From Maratus speciosus (lineage: Eukaryota; Arthropoda; Arachnida; Araneae; Salticidae), in the NCBI GenBank assembly GCA_963932465.1, contig CAWVRF010001058.1:930001-994000 (forward strand): a stretch of DNA of 64,000 nt. Reading direction: 5' to 3'. The notes under the pieces are model-generated. The model was not told the origin of the DNA. It saw only the letters and a program-made list of their open reading frames with translations, and did no database searches. The translations under genes were made by a program, and so were the position numbers. Shown here piece after piece: positions 1-10,649 of this stretch. Within the stretch, counting starts at the first letter, position 1. Every line of letters starts with the position of its first letter.

Positions 1-40
1 AATAAAGCGAAACCGAATATATTGTTTAAACAATCAAAGC
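1..40. repeat. Partial monomer at left edge (end of an M18-type monomer)
   Basis: These bases are the last 40 of a monomer. They carry the TTTAAAC form of the inverted repeat and are followed at 41 by an M1-type monomer. In the complete copies M1 is preceded by M18, so this is the end of M18 and the array continues beyond the window. Confidence 0.9.
21..34. other. 14-bp perfect palindrome ATTGTTTAAACAAT (PmeI core), recurrent
   Basis: The sequence equals its own reverse complement. Most monomers have a C here (ATTGTTTCAACAAT), which leaves two 6-base arms around TC. The perfect form occurs in M7, M12 and M18 of A (for example 1001, 1691, 2531) and in M7, N12 and M18 of B (3511, 4211, 4771). 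The M18-to-M7 spacing is always 980 bp in the A/B part. Carriers nearly always also have gaatccc and ctca; one exception is 46,691. It is broken in 36-42 kb copies (ATTATTTAAACAAT at 36331, 39681, 41501) and in 47-54 kb copies (TTTAAGC near 47,921, 50,011, 51,681 and 53,771). A binding site is possible, but no factor is recognised. Confidence 0.85.
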
Positions 41-100
41 ATTGTTAGAAAATTCATCAGAAAGAGTTACCGCATATAAAACACGCAATATTTATGAATT

Positions 101-106
101 GAATTC
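101..106. other. Monomer EcoRI site GAATTC (representative)
   Basis: GAATTC occurs once in the typical monomer. It is lost in gaatccc (M7, M12, M18, N11, N12, N14), gatttcc (M10) and gaattgcgg (M13) monomers. A digest would therefore give a 140-bp ladder whose missing rungs report the HOR pattern. Confidence 0.9.
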
Positions 107-120
107 CGGTGCAGGGCTGA

Positions 121-130
121 AAATTAATTT
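121..130. other. 10-bp palindrome AAATTAATTT (representative)
   Basis: This self-complementary AT-only sequence lies at monomer positions 81-90 and is retained in nearly every monomer. Rare changes are AAATTGATTT in gcaccgctg monomers of 35-42 kb, AATTTAATTT at 46.9 kb, AAATGAATTT at 56.2 kb and a G/C change (attagctta) at 58.5 kb. It follows the most GC-rich decamer of the monomer (7 of 10). Confidence 0.8.
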
Positions 131-160
131 TTTAATAAATAATAAAGCGAAACCGAATAT

Positions 161-186
161 ATTGTTTCAACAATGAAAGCATTGTT
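161..186. other. Overlapping inverted repeats at monomer boundary (representative)
   Basis: ATTGTT, AACAAT and ATTGTT follow one another at 161-166, 169-174 and 181-186, so the middle element can pair with either neighbour, with a 2-base or a 6-base loop. The arrangement is present at nearly every monomer boundary of the array. It could form alternative hairpins in RNA or single-stranded DNA. No function is shown by the sequence. Confidence 0.8.
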
Positions 187-1440
187 AGAAAATTCATCAG
201 AAAGAGTTACCGCATATAAAACACGCAATATTTATGAACTGAATTCCGGTGCAGGGCTCAAAATTAATTTATTAATAAATAATAAAGCGAAACCGAATAT
301 ATTGTTTCAACAATCAAAGCATTGTTAGAAAATTCAACAGAAAGAGTTACCGCATATAAAACACGCAATATTTATGAATTGAATTCCGGTGCAGGGCTGA
401 AAATTAATTTCTTAATAAATAATAAAGCGAAACCGAATATATTGTTTCAACAATCAAAGCAATGTTAGAAAATTCATCAGAAAGAGTTACCGCATATAAA
501 ACACGCAATATTTATGAATTGAATTCCGGTGCAGGGCTGAAAATTAATTTCTTAATAAATAATAAAGCGTAACCGAATATATTGTTTCAACAATCAAAGC
601 ATTGTTAGAAAATTCATCAGAAAGCGTTACCGCATATAAAACACGCAATATTTATGAATTGAATTCCGGTGCAGGGCTGAAAATTAATTTCTTAATAAAT
701 AATAAAGCGAAACCGAATATATTGTTTCAACAATCAAAGCATTGTTAGAAAATTCATCAGAAAGAGTTACCGCATATAAAACACGCAATATTTATGAATT
801 GAATTCCGGTGCAGGGCTGAAAATTAATTTCTTAATAAATAATAAAGCGAAACCGAATATATTGTTTCAACAATCAAAGCATTGTTAGAAAATTCATCAG
901 AAAGAGTTACCGCATATAAAACACGCAATATTTATGAATTGAATCCCGGTGCAGGGCTCAAAATTAATTTCTTAGTAAATAATAAAGCGAAACCGAATAT
1001 ATTGTTTAAACAATCAAAGCATTGTTAGAAAATTCATCAGAAAGTGTTACCGCATATAAAACACGCAATATTTATGAATTGAATTCCGGTGCAGGGCTGA
1101 AAATTAATTTTTTAATAAATAATAAAGCGAAACCGAATATATTGTTTCAACAATGAAAGCATTGTTAGAAAATTCATCAGAAAGAGTTACCGCATATAAA
1201 ACACGCAATATTTATGAATTGAATTCCGGTGCAGGGCTGAAAATTAATTTCTTAATAAATAATAAAGCGAAACCGAATATATTGGTTCAACAATCAAAGC
1301 ATTGTTAGAAAATTCATCAGAAAGAGTTATTGCATATAAAACACGCAATATTTATGAATTGATTTCCGGTGCAGGGCTGAAAATTAATTTCTTAATAAAT
1401 AATAAAGCGAAACAGGATATATTGTTTCAACAATCAAAGC

Positions 1441-1570
1441 ACTGTTAGAAAATTCATCAGAAAGAGTTACCGCAAATAAAACACGCATTTGAATTCCGCT
1501 GTAGGTCTCAAAATTAATTTATTAATAAATAATAAAGCGAAACCGAATATATTGTTTCAACAATCAAAGC
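1441..1570. repeat. 130-bp short monomer (first of 19)
   Basis: Ten bases are missing between acacgca and gaattcc, so the tttatgaatt region is lost. Companion changes are actgttag, gcaaataaa and ccgctgtaggtctc. The same deletion form is found at 6191, 9540, 13030, 13580, 16091, 16641, 19151, 24741, 38451, 43621 and 60618. A sister form with acgcaattg and gtagggctc is at 46831, 48920, 51010, 52680, 54770, 56720 and 58390. The shared deletion and companion changes suggest a single origin followed by spread. In the A unit this is M11. Confidence 0.92.
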
Positions 1571-2550
1571 ATTGTTAGAAAATTCATCAGAAAGAGTTAC
1601 CGCATATAAAACACGCAATATTTATGAATTGAATCCCGGTGCAGGGCTCAAAATTAATTTCTTAGTAAATAATAAAGCGAAACCGAATATATTGTTTAAA
1701 CAATCAAAGCATTGTTAGAAAATTCATCAGAAAGAGTTACCGCATATAAAACACGCAATATTCATGAATTGAATTGCGGTGCAGGGCTGAAAATTAATTT
1801 TTTAATAAATAATAAAGCGAAACCGAATATATTGTTTCAACAATGAAAGCATTGTTAGAAAATTCATAAGAAAGAGTTACCGCATATAAAACACGCAATA
1901 TTTATGAATTGAATTCCGGTGCAGGGCTGAAAATTAATTTCTTAATAAATAATGAAGCGAAACCGAATATATTGTTTCAACAATCAAAGCATTGTTAGAA
2001 AATTCATCAGGAAGAGTTACCGCCTATAAAACACGCAATATTTATGAATTGAATTCCGGTGCAGGGCTGAAAATTAATTTCTTAATAAATAATAAAGCGT
2101 AACCGAATATATTGTTTCAACAATCAAAGCATTGTTAGAAAATTCATCAGAAAGAGTTACCTCATATAAAACACGCAATATTTATGAATTGAATTCCGGT
2201 GCAGGGCTGAAAATTAATTTCTTAATAAATAATAAAGCGAAACCGAATATATTGTTTCAACAATCAAAGCATTGTTAGAAAATTCATCAGAAAGAGTTAC
2301 CGCATATAAAACACGCAATATTTATGAATTGAATTCCGGTGCAGGTCTGAAAATTAATTTCTTAATAAATAATAAAGCGAAACCGAATATATTGTTTCAA
2401 CAATCAAAGCATTGTTAGAAAATTCATCAGAAAGAGTTACCGCATATAAAACACGCAATAATTATGAATTGAATCCCGGTGCAGGGCTCAAAATTAATTT
2501 CATATTAAATAATAAAGCGAAACCGAATATATTGTTTAAACAATCAAAGC

Positions 2551-4790
2551 ATTGTTAGAAAATTCATCAGAAAGAGTTACCGCATATAAAACACGCAATA
2601 TTTATGAATTGAATTCCGGTGCAGGGCTGAAAATTAATTTTTTAATAAATAATAAAGCGAAACCGAATATATTGTTTCAACAATGAAAGCATTGTTAGAA
2701 AATTCATCAGAAAGAGTTACCGCATATAAAACACGCAATATTTATGAACTGAATTCCGGTGCAGGGCTCAAAATTAATTTATTAATAAATAATAAAGCGA
2801 AACCGAATATATTGTTTCAACAATCAAAGCATTGTTAGAAAATTCAACAGAAAGAGTTACCGCATATAAAACACGCAATATTTATGAATTGAATTCCGGT
2901 GCAGGGCTGAAAATTAATTTCTTAATAAATAATAAAGCGAAACCGAATATATTGTTTCAACAATCAAAGCAATGTTAGAAAATTCATCAGAAAGAGTTAC
3001 CACATATAAAACACGCAATATTTATGAATTGAATTCCGGTGCAGGGCTGAAAATTAATTTCTTAATAAATAATAAAGCGTAACCGAATATATTGTTTCAA
3101 CAATCAAAGCATTGTTAGAAAATTCATCAGAAAGCGTTACCGCATATAAAACACGCAATATTTATGAATTGAATTCCGGTGCAGGGCTGAAAATTAATTT
3201 CTTAATAAATAATAAAGCGAAACCGAATATATTGTTTCAACAATCAAAGCATTGTTAGAAAATTCATCAGAAAGAGTTACCGCATATAAAACACGCAATA
3301 TTTATGAATTGAATTCCGGTGCAGGGCTGAAAATTAATTTCTTAATAAATAATAAAGCGAAACCGAATATATTGTTTCAACAATCAAAGCATTGTTAGAA
3401 AATTCATCAGAAAGAGTTACCGCATATAAAACACGCAATATTTATGAATTGAATCCCGGTGCAGGGCTCAAAATTAATTTCTTAGTAAATAATAAAGCGA
3501 AACCGAATATATTGTTTAAACAATCAAAGCATTGTTAGAAAATTCATCAGAAAGTGTTACCGCATATAAAACACGCAATATTTATGAATTGAATTCCGGT
3601 GCAGGGCTGAAAATTAATTTTTTAATAAATAATAAAGCGAAACCGAATATATTGTTTCAACAATGAAAGCATTGTTAGAAAATTCATCAGAAAGAGTTAC
3701 CGCATATAAAACACGCAATATTTATGAATTGAATTCCGGTGCAGGGCTGAAAATTAATTTCTTAATAAATAATAAAGCGAAACCGAATATATTGGTTCAA
3801 CAATCAAAGCATTGTTAGAAAATTCATCAGAAAGAGTTACCGCATATAAAACACGCAATATTTATGAATTGATTTCCGGTGCAGGGCTGAAAATTAATTT
3901 CTTAATAAATAATAAAGCGAAACCGGATATATTGTTTCAACAATCAAAGCATTGTTAGAAAATTCATCAGAAAGAGTTACCGCATATAAAACACGCAATA
4001 TTTATGAATTGAATCCCGGTGCAGGGCTCAAAATTAATTTATTAATAAATAATAAAGCGAAACCGAATATATTGTTTCAACAATCAAAGCATTGTTAGAA
4101 AATTCATCAGAAAGAGTTACCGCATATAAAACACGCAATATTTATGAATTGAATCCCGGTGCAGGGCTCAAAATTAATTTCTTAATAAATAATAAAGCGA
4201 AACCGAATATATTGTTTAAACAATCAAAGCATTGTTAGAAAATTCATCAGAAAGAAATACCGCATATAAAACACGCAATATTTATGAATTAAATTCCGGT
4301 GCAGGGCTGAAAATTAATTTTTTAATAAATAATAAAGCGAAACCGAATATATTGTTTCAACAATCAAAGCATTGTTAGAAAATTCATCAGAAAGAGTTAC
4401 CGCATATAAAACACGCAATATTTATGAATTGAATCCCGGTGCAGGGCTCAAAATTAATTTCTTAGTAAATAATAAAGCGAAACCGGATATATTGTTTCAA
4501 CAATCAAAGCATTGTTAGAAAATTCATCAGAAAGAGTTACCGCATATAAAACACGCAATATTTATGAATTGAATTCCGGTGCAGGTCTGAAAATTAATTT
4601 CTTAATAAATAATAAAGCGAAACCGAATATATTGTTTCAACAATCAAAGCATTGTTAGAAAATTCATCAGAAAGAGTTACCGCATATAAAACACGCAATA
4701 TTTATGAATTGAATCCCGGTGCAGGGCTCAAAATTAATTTCATATTAAATAATAAAGCGAAACCGAATATATTGTTTAAACAATCAAAGC
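2551..4790. repeat. Higher-order repeat B, copy 1 (16 monomers, 2,240 bp)
   Basis: M1-M10 follow the A order, but M4 carries a B-specific change (ccacat instead of ccgcat, near 3,001) and M10 lacks the gttattgc and aacagg changes. Four B-specific monomers then start at 3951 (N11: gaatccc, ctca), 4091 (N12: gaatccc, tttaaac), 4231 (N13: aagaaatac and gaattaaattcc) and 4371 (N14: gaatccc, cttagtaaat, accggat). M17 (4511) and an M18 form with tttatg (4651) close the unit. There is no 130-bp monomer, so the length is exactly 16 x 140. A and B differ mainly between M10 and M17. Confidence 0.92.
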
Positions 4791-7300
4791 ATTGTTAGAA
4801 AATTCATCAGAAAGAGTTACCGCATATAAAACACGCAATATTTATGAATTGAATTCCGGTGCAGGGCTGAAAATTAATTTTTTAATAAATAATAAAGCGA
4901 AACCGAATATATTGTTTCAACAATGAAAGCATTGTTAGAAAATTCATCAGAAAGAGTTACCGCATATAAAACACGCAATATTTATGAACTGAATTCCGGT
5001 GCAGGGCTCAAAATTAATTTATTAATAAATAATAAAGCGAAACCGAATATATTGTTTCAACAATCAAAGCATTGTTAGAAAATTCAACAGAAAGAGTTAC
5101 CGCATATAAAACACGCAATATTTATGAATTGAATTCCGGTGCAGGGCTGAAAATTAATTTCTTAATAAATAATAAAGCGAAACCGAATATATTGTTTCAA
5201 CAATCAAAGCAATGTTAGAAAATTCATCAGAAAGAGTTACCGCATATAAAACACGCAATATTTATGAATTGAATTCCGGTGCAGGGCTGAAAATTAATTT
5301 CTTAATAAATAATAAAGCGTAACCGAATATATTGTTTCAACAATCAAAGCATTGTTAGAAAATTCATCAGAAAGCGTTACCGCATATAAAACACGCAATA
5401 TTTATGAATTGAATTCCGGTGCAGGGCTGAAAATTAATTTCTTAATAAATAATAAAGCGAAACCGAATATATTGTTTCAACAATCAAAGCATTGTTAGAA
5501 AATTCATCAGAAAGAGTTACCGCATATAAAACACGCAATATTTATGAATTGAATTCCGGTGCAGGGCTGAAAATTAATTTCTTAATAAATAATAAAGCGA
5601 AACCGAATATATTGTTTCAACAATCAAAGCATTGTTAGAAAATTCATCAGAAAGAGTTACCGCATATAAAACACGCAATATTTATGAATTGAATCCCGGT
5701 GCAGGGCTCAAAATTAATTTCTTAGTAAATAATAAAGCGAAACCGAATATATTGTTTAAACAATCAAAGCATTGTTAGAAAATTCATCAGAAAGTGTTAC
5801 CGCATATAAAACACGCAATATTTATGAATTGAATTCCGGTGCAGGGCTGAAAATTAATTTTTTAATAAATAATAAAGCGAAACCGAATATATTGTTTCAA
5901 CAATGAAAGCATTGTTAGAAAATTCATCAGAAAGAGTTACCGCATATAAAACACGCAATATTTATGAATTGAATTCCGGTGCAGGGCTGAAAATTAATTT
6001 CTTAATAAATAATAAAGCGAAACCGAATATATTGGTTCAACAATCAAAGCATTGTTAGAAAATTCATCAGAAAGAGTTATTGCATATAAAACACGCAATA
6101 TTTATGAATTGATTTCCGGTGCAGGGCTGAAAATTAATTTCTTAATAAATAATAAAGCGAAACAGGATATATTGTTTCAACAATCAAAGCACTGTTAGAA
6201 AATTCATCAGAAAGAGTTACCGCAAATAAAACACGCATTTGAATTCCGCTGTAGGTCTCAAAATTAATTTATTAATAAATAATAAAGCGAAACCGAATAT
6301 ATTGTTTCAACAATCAAAGCATTGTTAGAAAATTCATCAGAAAGAGTTACCGCATATAAAACACGCAATATTTATGAATTGAATCCCGGTGCAGGGCTCA
6401 AAATTAATTTCTTAGTAAATAATAAAGCGAAACCGAATATATTGTTTAAACAATCAAAGCATTGTTAGAAAATTCATCAGAAAGAGTTACCGCATATAAA
6501 ACACGCAATATTCATGAATTGAATTGCGGTGCAGGGCTGAAAATTAATTTTTTAATAAATAATAAAGCGAAACCGAATATATTGTTTCAACAATGAAAGC
6601 ATTGTTAGAAAATTCATAAGAAAGAGTTACCGCATATAAAACACGCAATATTTATGAATTGAATTCCGGTGCAGGGCTGAAAATTAATTTCTTAATAAAT
6701 AATGAAGCGAAACCGAATATATTGTTTCAACAATCAAAGCATTGTTAGAAAATTCATCAGGAAGAGTTACCGCCTATAAAACACGCAATATTTATGAATT
6801 GAATTCCGGTGCAGGGCTGAAAATTAATTTCTTAATAAATAATAAAGCGTAACCGAATATATTGTTTCAACAATCAAAGCATTGTTAGAAAATTCATCAG
6901 AAAGAGTTACCTCATATAAAACACGCAATATTTATGAATTGAATTCCGGTGCAGGGCTGAAAATTAATTTCTTAATAAATAATAAAGCGAAACCGAATAT
7001 ATTGTTTCAACAATCAAAGCATTGTTAGAAAATTCATCAGAAAGAGTTACCGCATATAAAACACGCAATATTTATGAATTGAATTCCGGTGCAGGTCTGA
7101 AAATTAATTTCTTAATAAATAATAAAGCGAAACCGAATATATTGTTTCAACAATCAAAGCATTGTTAGAAAATTCATCAGAAAGAGTTACCGCATATAAA
7201 ACACGCAATAATTATGAATTGAATCCCGGTGCAGGGCTCAAAATTAATTTCATATTAAATAATAAAGCGAAACCGAATATATTGTTTAAACAATCAAAGC
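4791..7300. repeat. Higher-order repeat A, copy 2 (2,510 bp)
   Basis: The diagnostic series M1-M18 of copy 1 is repeated at a displacement of 4,750 bp, including the 130-bp M11 at 6191 and M14 cataag at 6611. I saw no difference from copy 1 by eye at any diagnostic position. The 4,750-bp displacement equals one A plus one B unit, so the super-repeat is A-B. Confidence 0.92.
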
Positions 7301-8420
7301 ATTGTTAGAAAATTCATCAGAAAGAGTTACCGCATATAAAACACGCAATATTTATGAATTGAATTCCGGTGCAGGGCTGAAAATTAATTTTTTAATAAAT
7401 AATAAAGCGAAACCGAATATATTGTTTCAACAATGAAAGCATTGTTAGAAAATTCATCAGAAAGAGTTACCGCATATAAAACACGCAATATTTATGAACT
7501 GAATTCCGGTGCAGGGCTCAAAATTAATTTATTAATAAATAATAAAGCGAAACCGAATATATTGTTTCAACAATCAAAGCATTGTTAGAAAATTCAACAG
7601 AAAGAGTTACCGCATATAAAACACGCAATATTTATGAATTGAATTCCGGTGCAGGGCTGAAAATTAATTTCTTAATAAATAATAAAGCGAAACCGAATAT
7701 ATTGTTTCAACAATCAAAGCAATGTTAGAAAATTCATCAGAAAGAGTTACCACATATAAAACACGCAATATTTATGAATTGAATTCCGGTGCAGGGCTGA
7801 AAATTAATTTCTTAATAAATAATAAAGCGTAACCGAATATATTGTTTCAACAATCAAAGCATTGTTAGAAAATTCATCAGAAAGCGTTACCGCATATAAA
7901 ACACGCAATATTTATGAATTGAATTCCGGTGCAGGGCTGAAAATTAATTTCTTAATAAATAATAAAGCGAAACCGAATATATTGTTTCAACAATCAAAGC
8001 ATTGTTAGAAAATTCATCAGAAAGAGTTACCGCATATAAAACACGCAATATTTATGAATTGAATTCCGGTGCAGGGCTGAAAATTAATTTCTTAATAAAT
8101 AATAAAGCGAAACCGAATATATTGTTTCAACAATCAAAGCATTGTTAGAAAATTCATCAGAAAGAGTTACCGCATATAAAACACGCAATATTTATGAATT
8201 GAATCCCGGTGCAGGGCTCAAAATTAATTTCTTAGTAAATAATAAAGCGAAACCGAATATATTGTTTAAACAATCAAAGCATTGTTAGAAAATTCATCAG
8301 AAAGTGTTACCGCATATAAAACACGCAATATTTATGAATTGAATTCCGGTGCAGGGCTGAAAATTAATTTTTTAATAAATAATAAAGCGAAACCGAATAT
8401 ATTGTTTCAACAATGAAAGC
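7301..8420. repeat. Truncated higher-order repeat B, copy 2 (M1-M8 only)
   Basis: Eight monomers follow the B unit, identified by ccacat in M4 near 7,751. After M8, which ends with caatgaaagc, the next monomer at 8,421 is M3 (tcaacag) instead of M9. The rest of B is missing. Confidence 0.88.
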
Positions 8421-10649
8421 ATTGTTAGAAAATTCAACAGAAAGAGTTACCGCATATAAAACACGCAATATTTATGAATTGAATTCCGGTGCAGGGCTGA
8501 AAATTAATTTCTTAATAAATAATAAAGCGAAACCGAATATATTGTTTCAACAATCAAAGCAATGTTAGAAAATTCATCAGAAAGAGTTACCGCATATAAA
8601 ACACGCAATATTTATGAATTGAATTCCGGTGCAGGGCTGAAAATTAATTTCTTAATAAATAATAAAGCGTAACCGAATATATTGTTTCAACAATCAAAGC
8701 ATTGTTAGAAAATTCATCAGAAAGCGTTACCGCATATAAAACACGCAATATTTATGAATTGAATTCCGGTGCAGGGCTGAAAATTAATTTCTTAATAAAT
8801 AATAAAGCGAAACCGAATATATTGTTTCAACAATCAAAGCATTGTTAGAAAATTCATCAGAAAGAGTTACCGCATATAAAACACGCAATATTTATGAATT
8901 GAATTCCGGTGCAGGGCTGAAAATTAATTTCTTAATAAATAATAAAGCGAAACCGAATATATTGTTTCAACAATCAAAGCATTGTTAGAAAATTCATCAG
9001 AAAGAGTTACCGCATATAAAACACGCAATATTTATGAATTGAATCCCGGTGCAGGGCTCAAAATTAATTTCTTAGTAAATAATAAAGCGAAACCGAATAT
9101 ATTGTTTAAACAATCAAAGCATTGTTAGAAAATTCATCAGAAAGTGTTACCGCATATAAAACACGCAATATTTATGAATTGAATTCCGGTGCAGGGCTGA
9201 AAATTAATTTTTTAATAAATAATAAAGCGAAACCGAATATATTGTTTCAACAATGAAAGCATTGTTAGAAAATTCATCAGAAAGAGTTACCGCATATAAA
9301 ACACGCAATATTTATGAATTGAATTCCGGTGCAGGGCTGAAAATTAATTTCTTAATAAATAATAAAGCGAAACCGAATATATTGGTTCAACAATCAAAGC
9401 ATTGTTAGAAAATTCATCAGAAAGAGTTATTGCATATAAACACGCAATATTTATGAATTGATTTCCGGTGCAGGGCTGAAAATTAATTTCTTAATAAATA
9501 ATAAAGCGAAACAGGATATATTGTTTCAACAATCAAAGCACTGTTAGAAAATTCATCAGAAAGAGTTACCGCAAATAAAACACGCATTTGAATTCCGCTG
9601 TAGGTCTCAAAATTAATTTATTAATAAATAATAAAGCGAAACCGAATATATTGTTTCAACAATCAAAGCATTGTTAGAAAATTCATCAGAAAGAGTTACC
9701 GCATATAAAACACGCAATATTTATGAATTGAATCCCGGTGCAGGGCTCAAAATTAATTTCTTAGTAAATAATAAAGCGAAACCGAATATATTGTTTAAAC
9801 AATCAAAGCATTGTTAGAAAATTCATCAGAAAGAGTTACCGCATATAAAACACGCAATATTCATGAATTGAATTGCGGTGCAGGGCTGAAAATTAATTTT
9901 TTAATAAATAATAAAGCGAAACCGAATATATTGTTTCAACAATGAAAGCATTGTTAGAAAATTCATAAGAAAGAGTTACCGCATATAAAACACGCAATAT
10001 TTATGAATTGAATTCCGGTGCAGGGCTGAAAATTAATTTCTTAATAAATAATGAAGCGAAACCGAATATATTGTTTCAACAATCAAAGCATTGTTAGAAA
10101 ATTCATCAGGAAGAGTTACCGCCTATAAAACACGCAATATTTATGAATTGAATTCCGGTGCAGGGCTGAAAATTAATTTCTTAATAAATAATAAAGCGTA
10201 ACCGAATATATTGTTTCAACAATCAAAGCATTGTTAGAAAATTCATCAGAAAGAGTTACCTCATATAAAACACGCAATATTTATGAATTGAATTCCGGTG
10301 CAGGGCTGAAAATTAATTTCTTAATAAATAATAAAGCGAAACCGAATATATTGTTTCAACAATCAAAGCATTGTTAGAAAATTCATCAGAAAGAGTTACC
10401 GCATATAAAACACGCAATATTTATGAATTGAATTCCGGTGCAGGTCTGAAAATTAATTTCTTAATAAATAATAAAGCGAAACCGAATATATTGTTTCAAC
10501 AATCAAAGCATTGTTAGAAAATTCATCAGAAAGAGTTACCGCATATAAAACACGCAATAATTATGAATTGAATCCCGGTGCAGGGCTCAAAATTAATTTC
10601 ATATTAAATAATAAAGCGAAACCGAATATATTGTTTAAACAATCAAAGC
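8421..10649. repeat. Higher-order repeat A, copy 3 (M3-M18, 5' truncated)
   Basis: Sixteen monomers run from M3 to M18. The unit is A type: M4 has ccgcat, M10 has gttattgc and aacagg, the 130-bp M11 is at 9540, M14 has cataag (near 9,965), and M18 has the taattatg form. M1 and M2 are lacking. M10 (9401) is 139 bp because one A is lost from the AAAA before CACG near 9,440. Confidence 0.9.

Larger units (their letters stand above)
41..2550. repeat. Higher-order repeat A, copy 1 (18 monomers, 2,510 bp)
   Basis: This is the reference A unit. Monomers start at 41, 181, 321, 461, 601, 741, 881, 1021, 1161, 1301, 1441, 1571, 1711, 1851, 1991, 2131, 2271 and 2411. Diagnostic variants in order are: M2 gaactg; M3 tcaacag; M4 aatgttag and gcgtaacc; M5 agcgttac; M7 gaatccc, ctca and tttaaac; M8 agtgttac; M9 ttggttc; M10 gttattgc, gatttcc and aacagg; M11 the 130-bp form; M12 gaatccc and tttaaac; M13 ttcatg and ttgcgg; M14 cataag and aatgaag; M15 gcctat; M16 ctcatat; M17 gcaggtctg; M18 attatg, gaatccc and catattaaat. 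At 2,551 M1 begins again. Confidence 0.93.

Noticed and set aside
1301..1440. Promoter-like AT-rich boxes (for example atataaaac) in the monomer
   Set aside because: The motif is part of nearly every monomer, and in 71% AT sequence TATA-like strings are expected. No transcription start or product can be supported from sequence alone.
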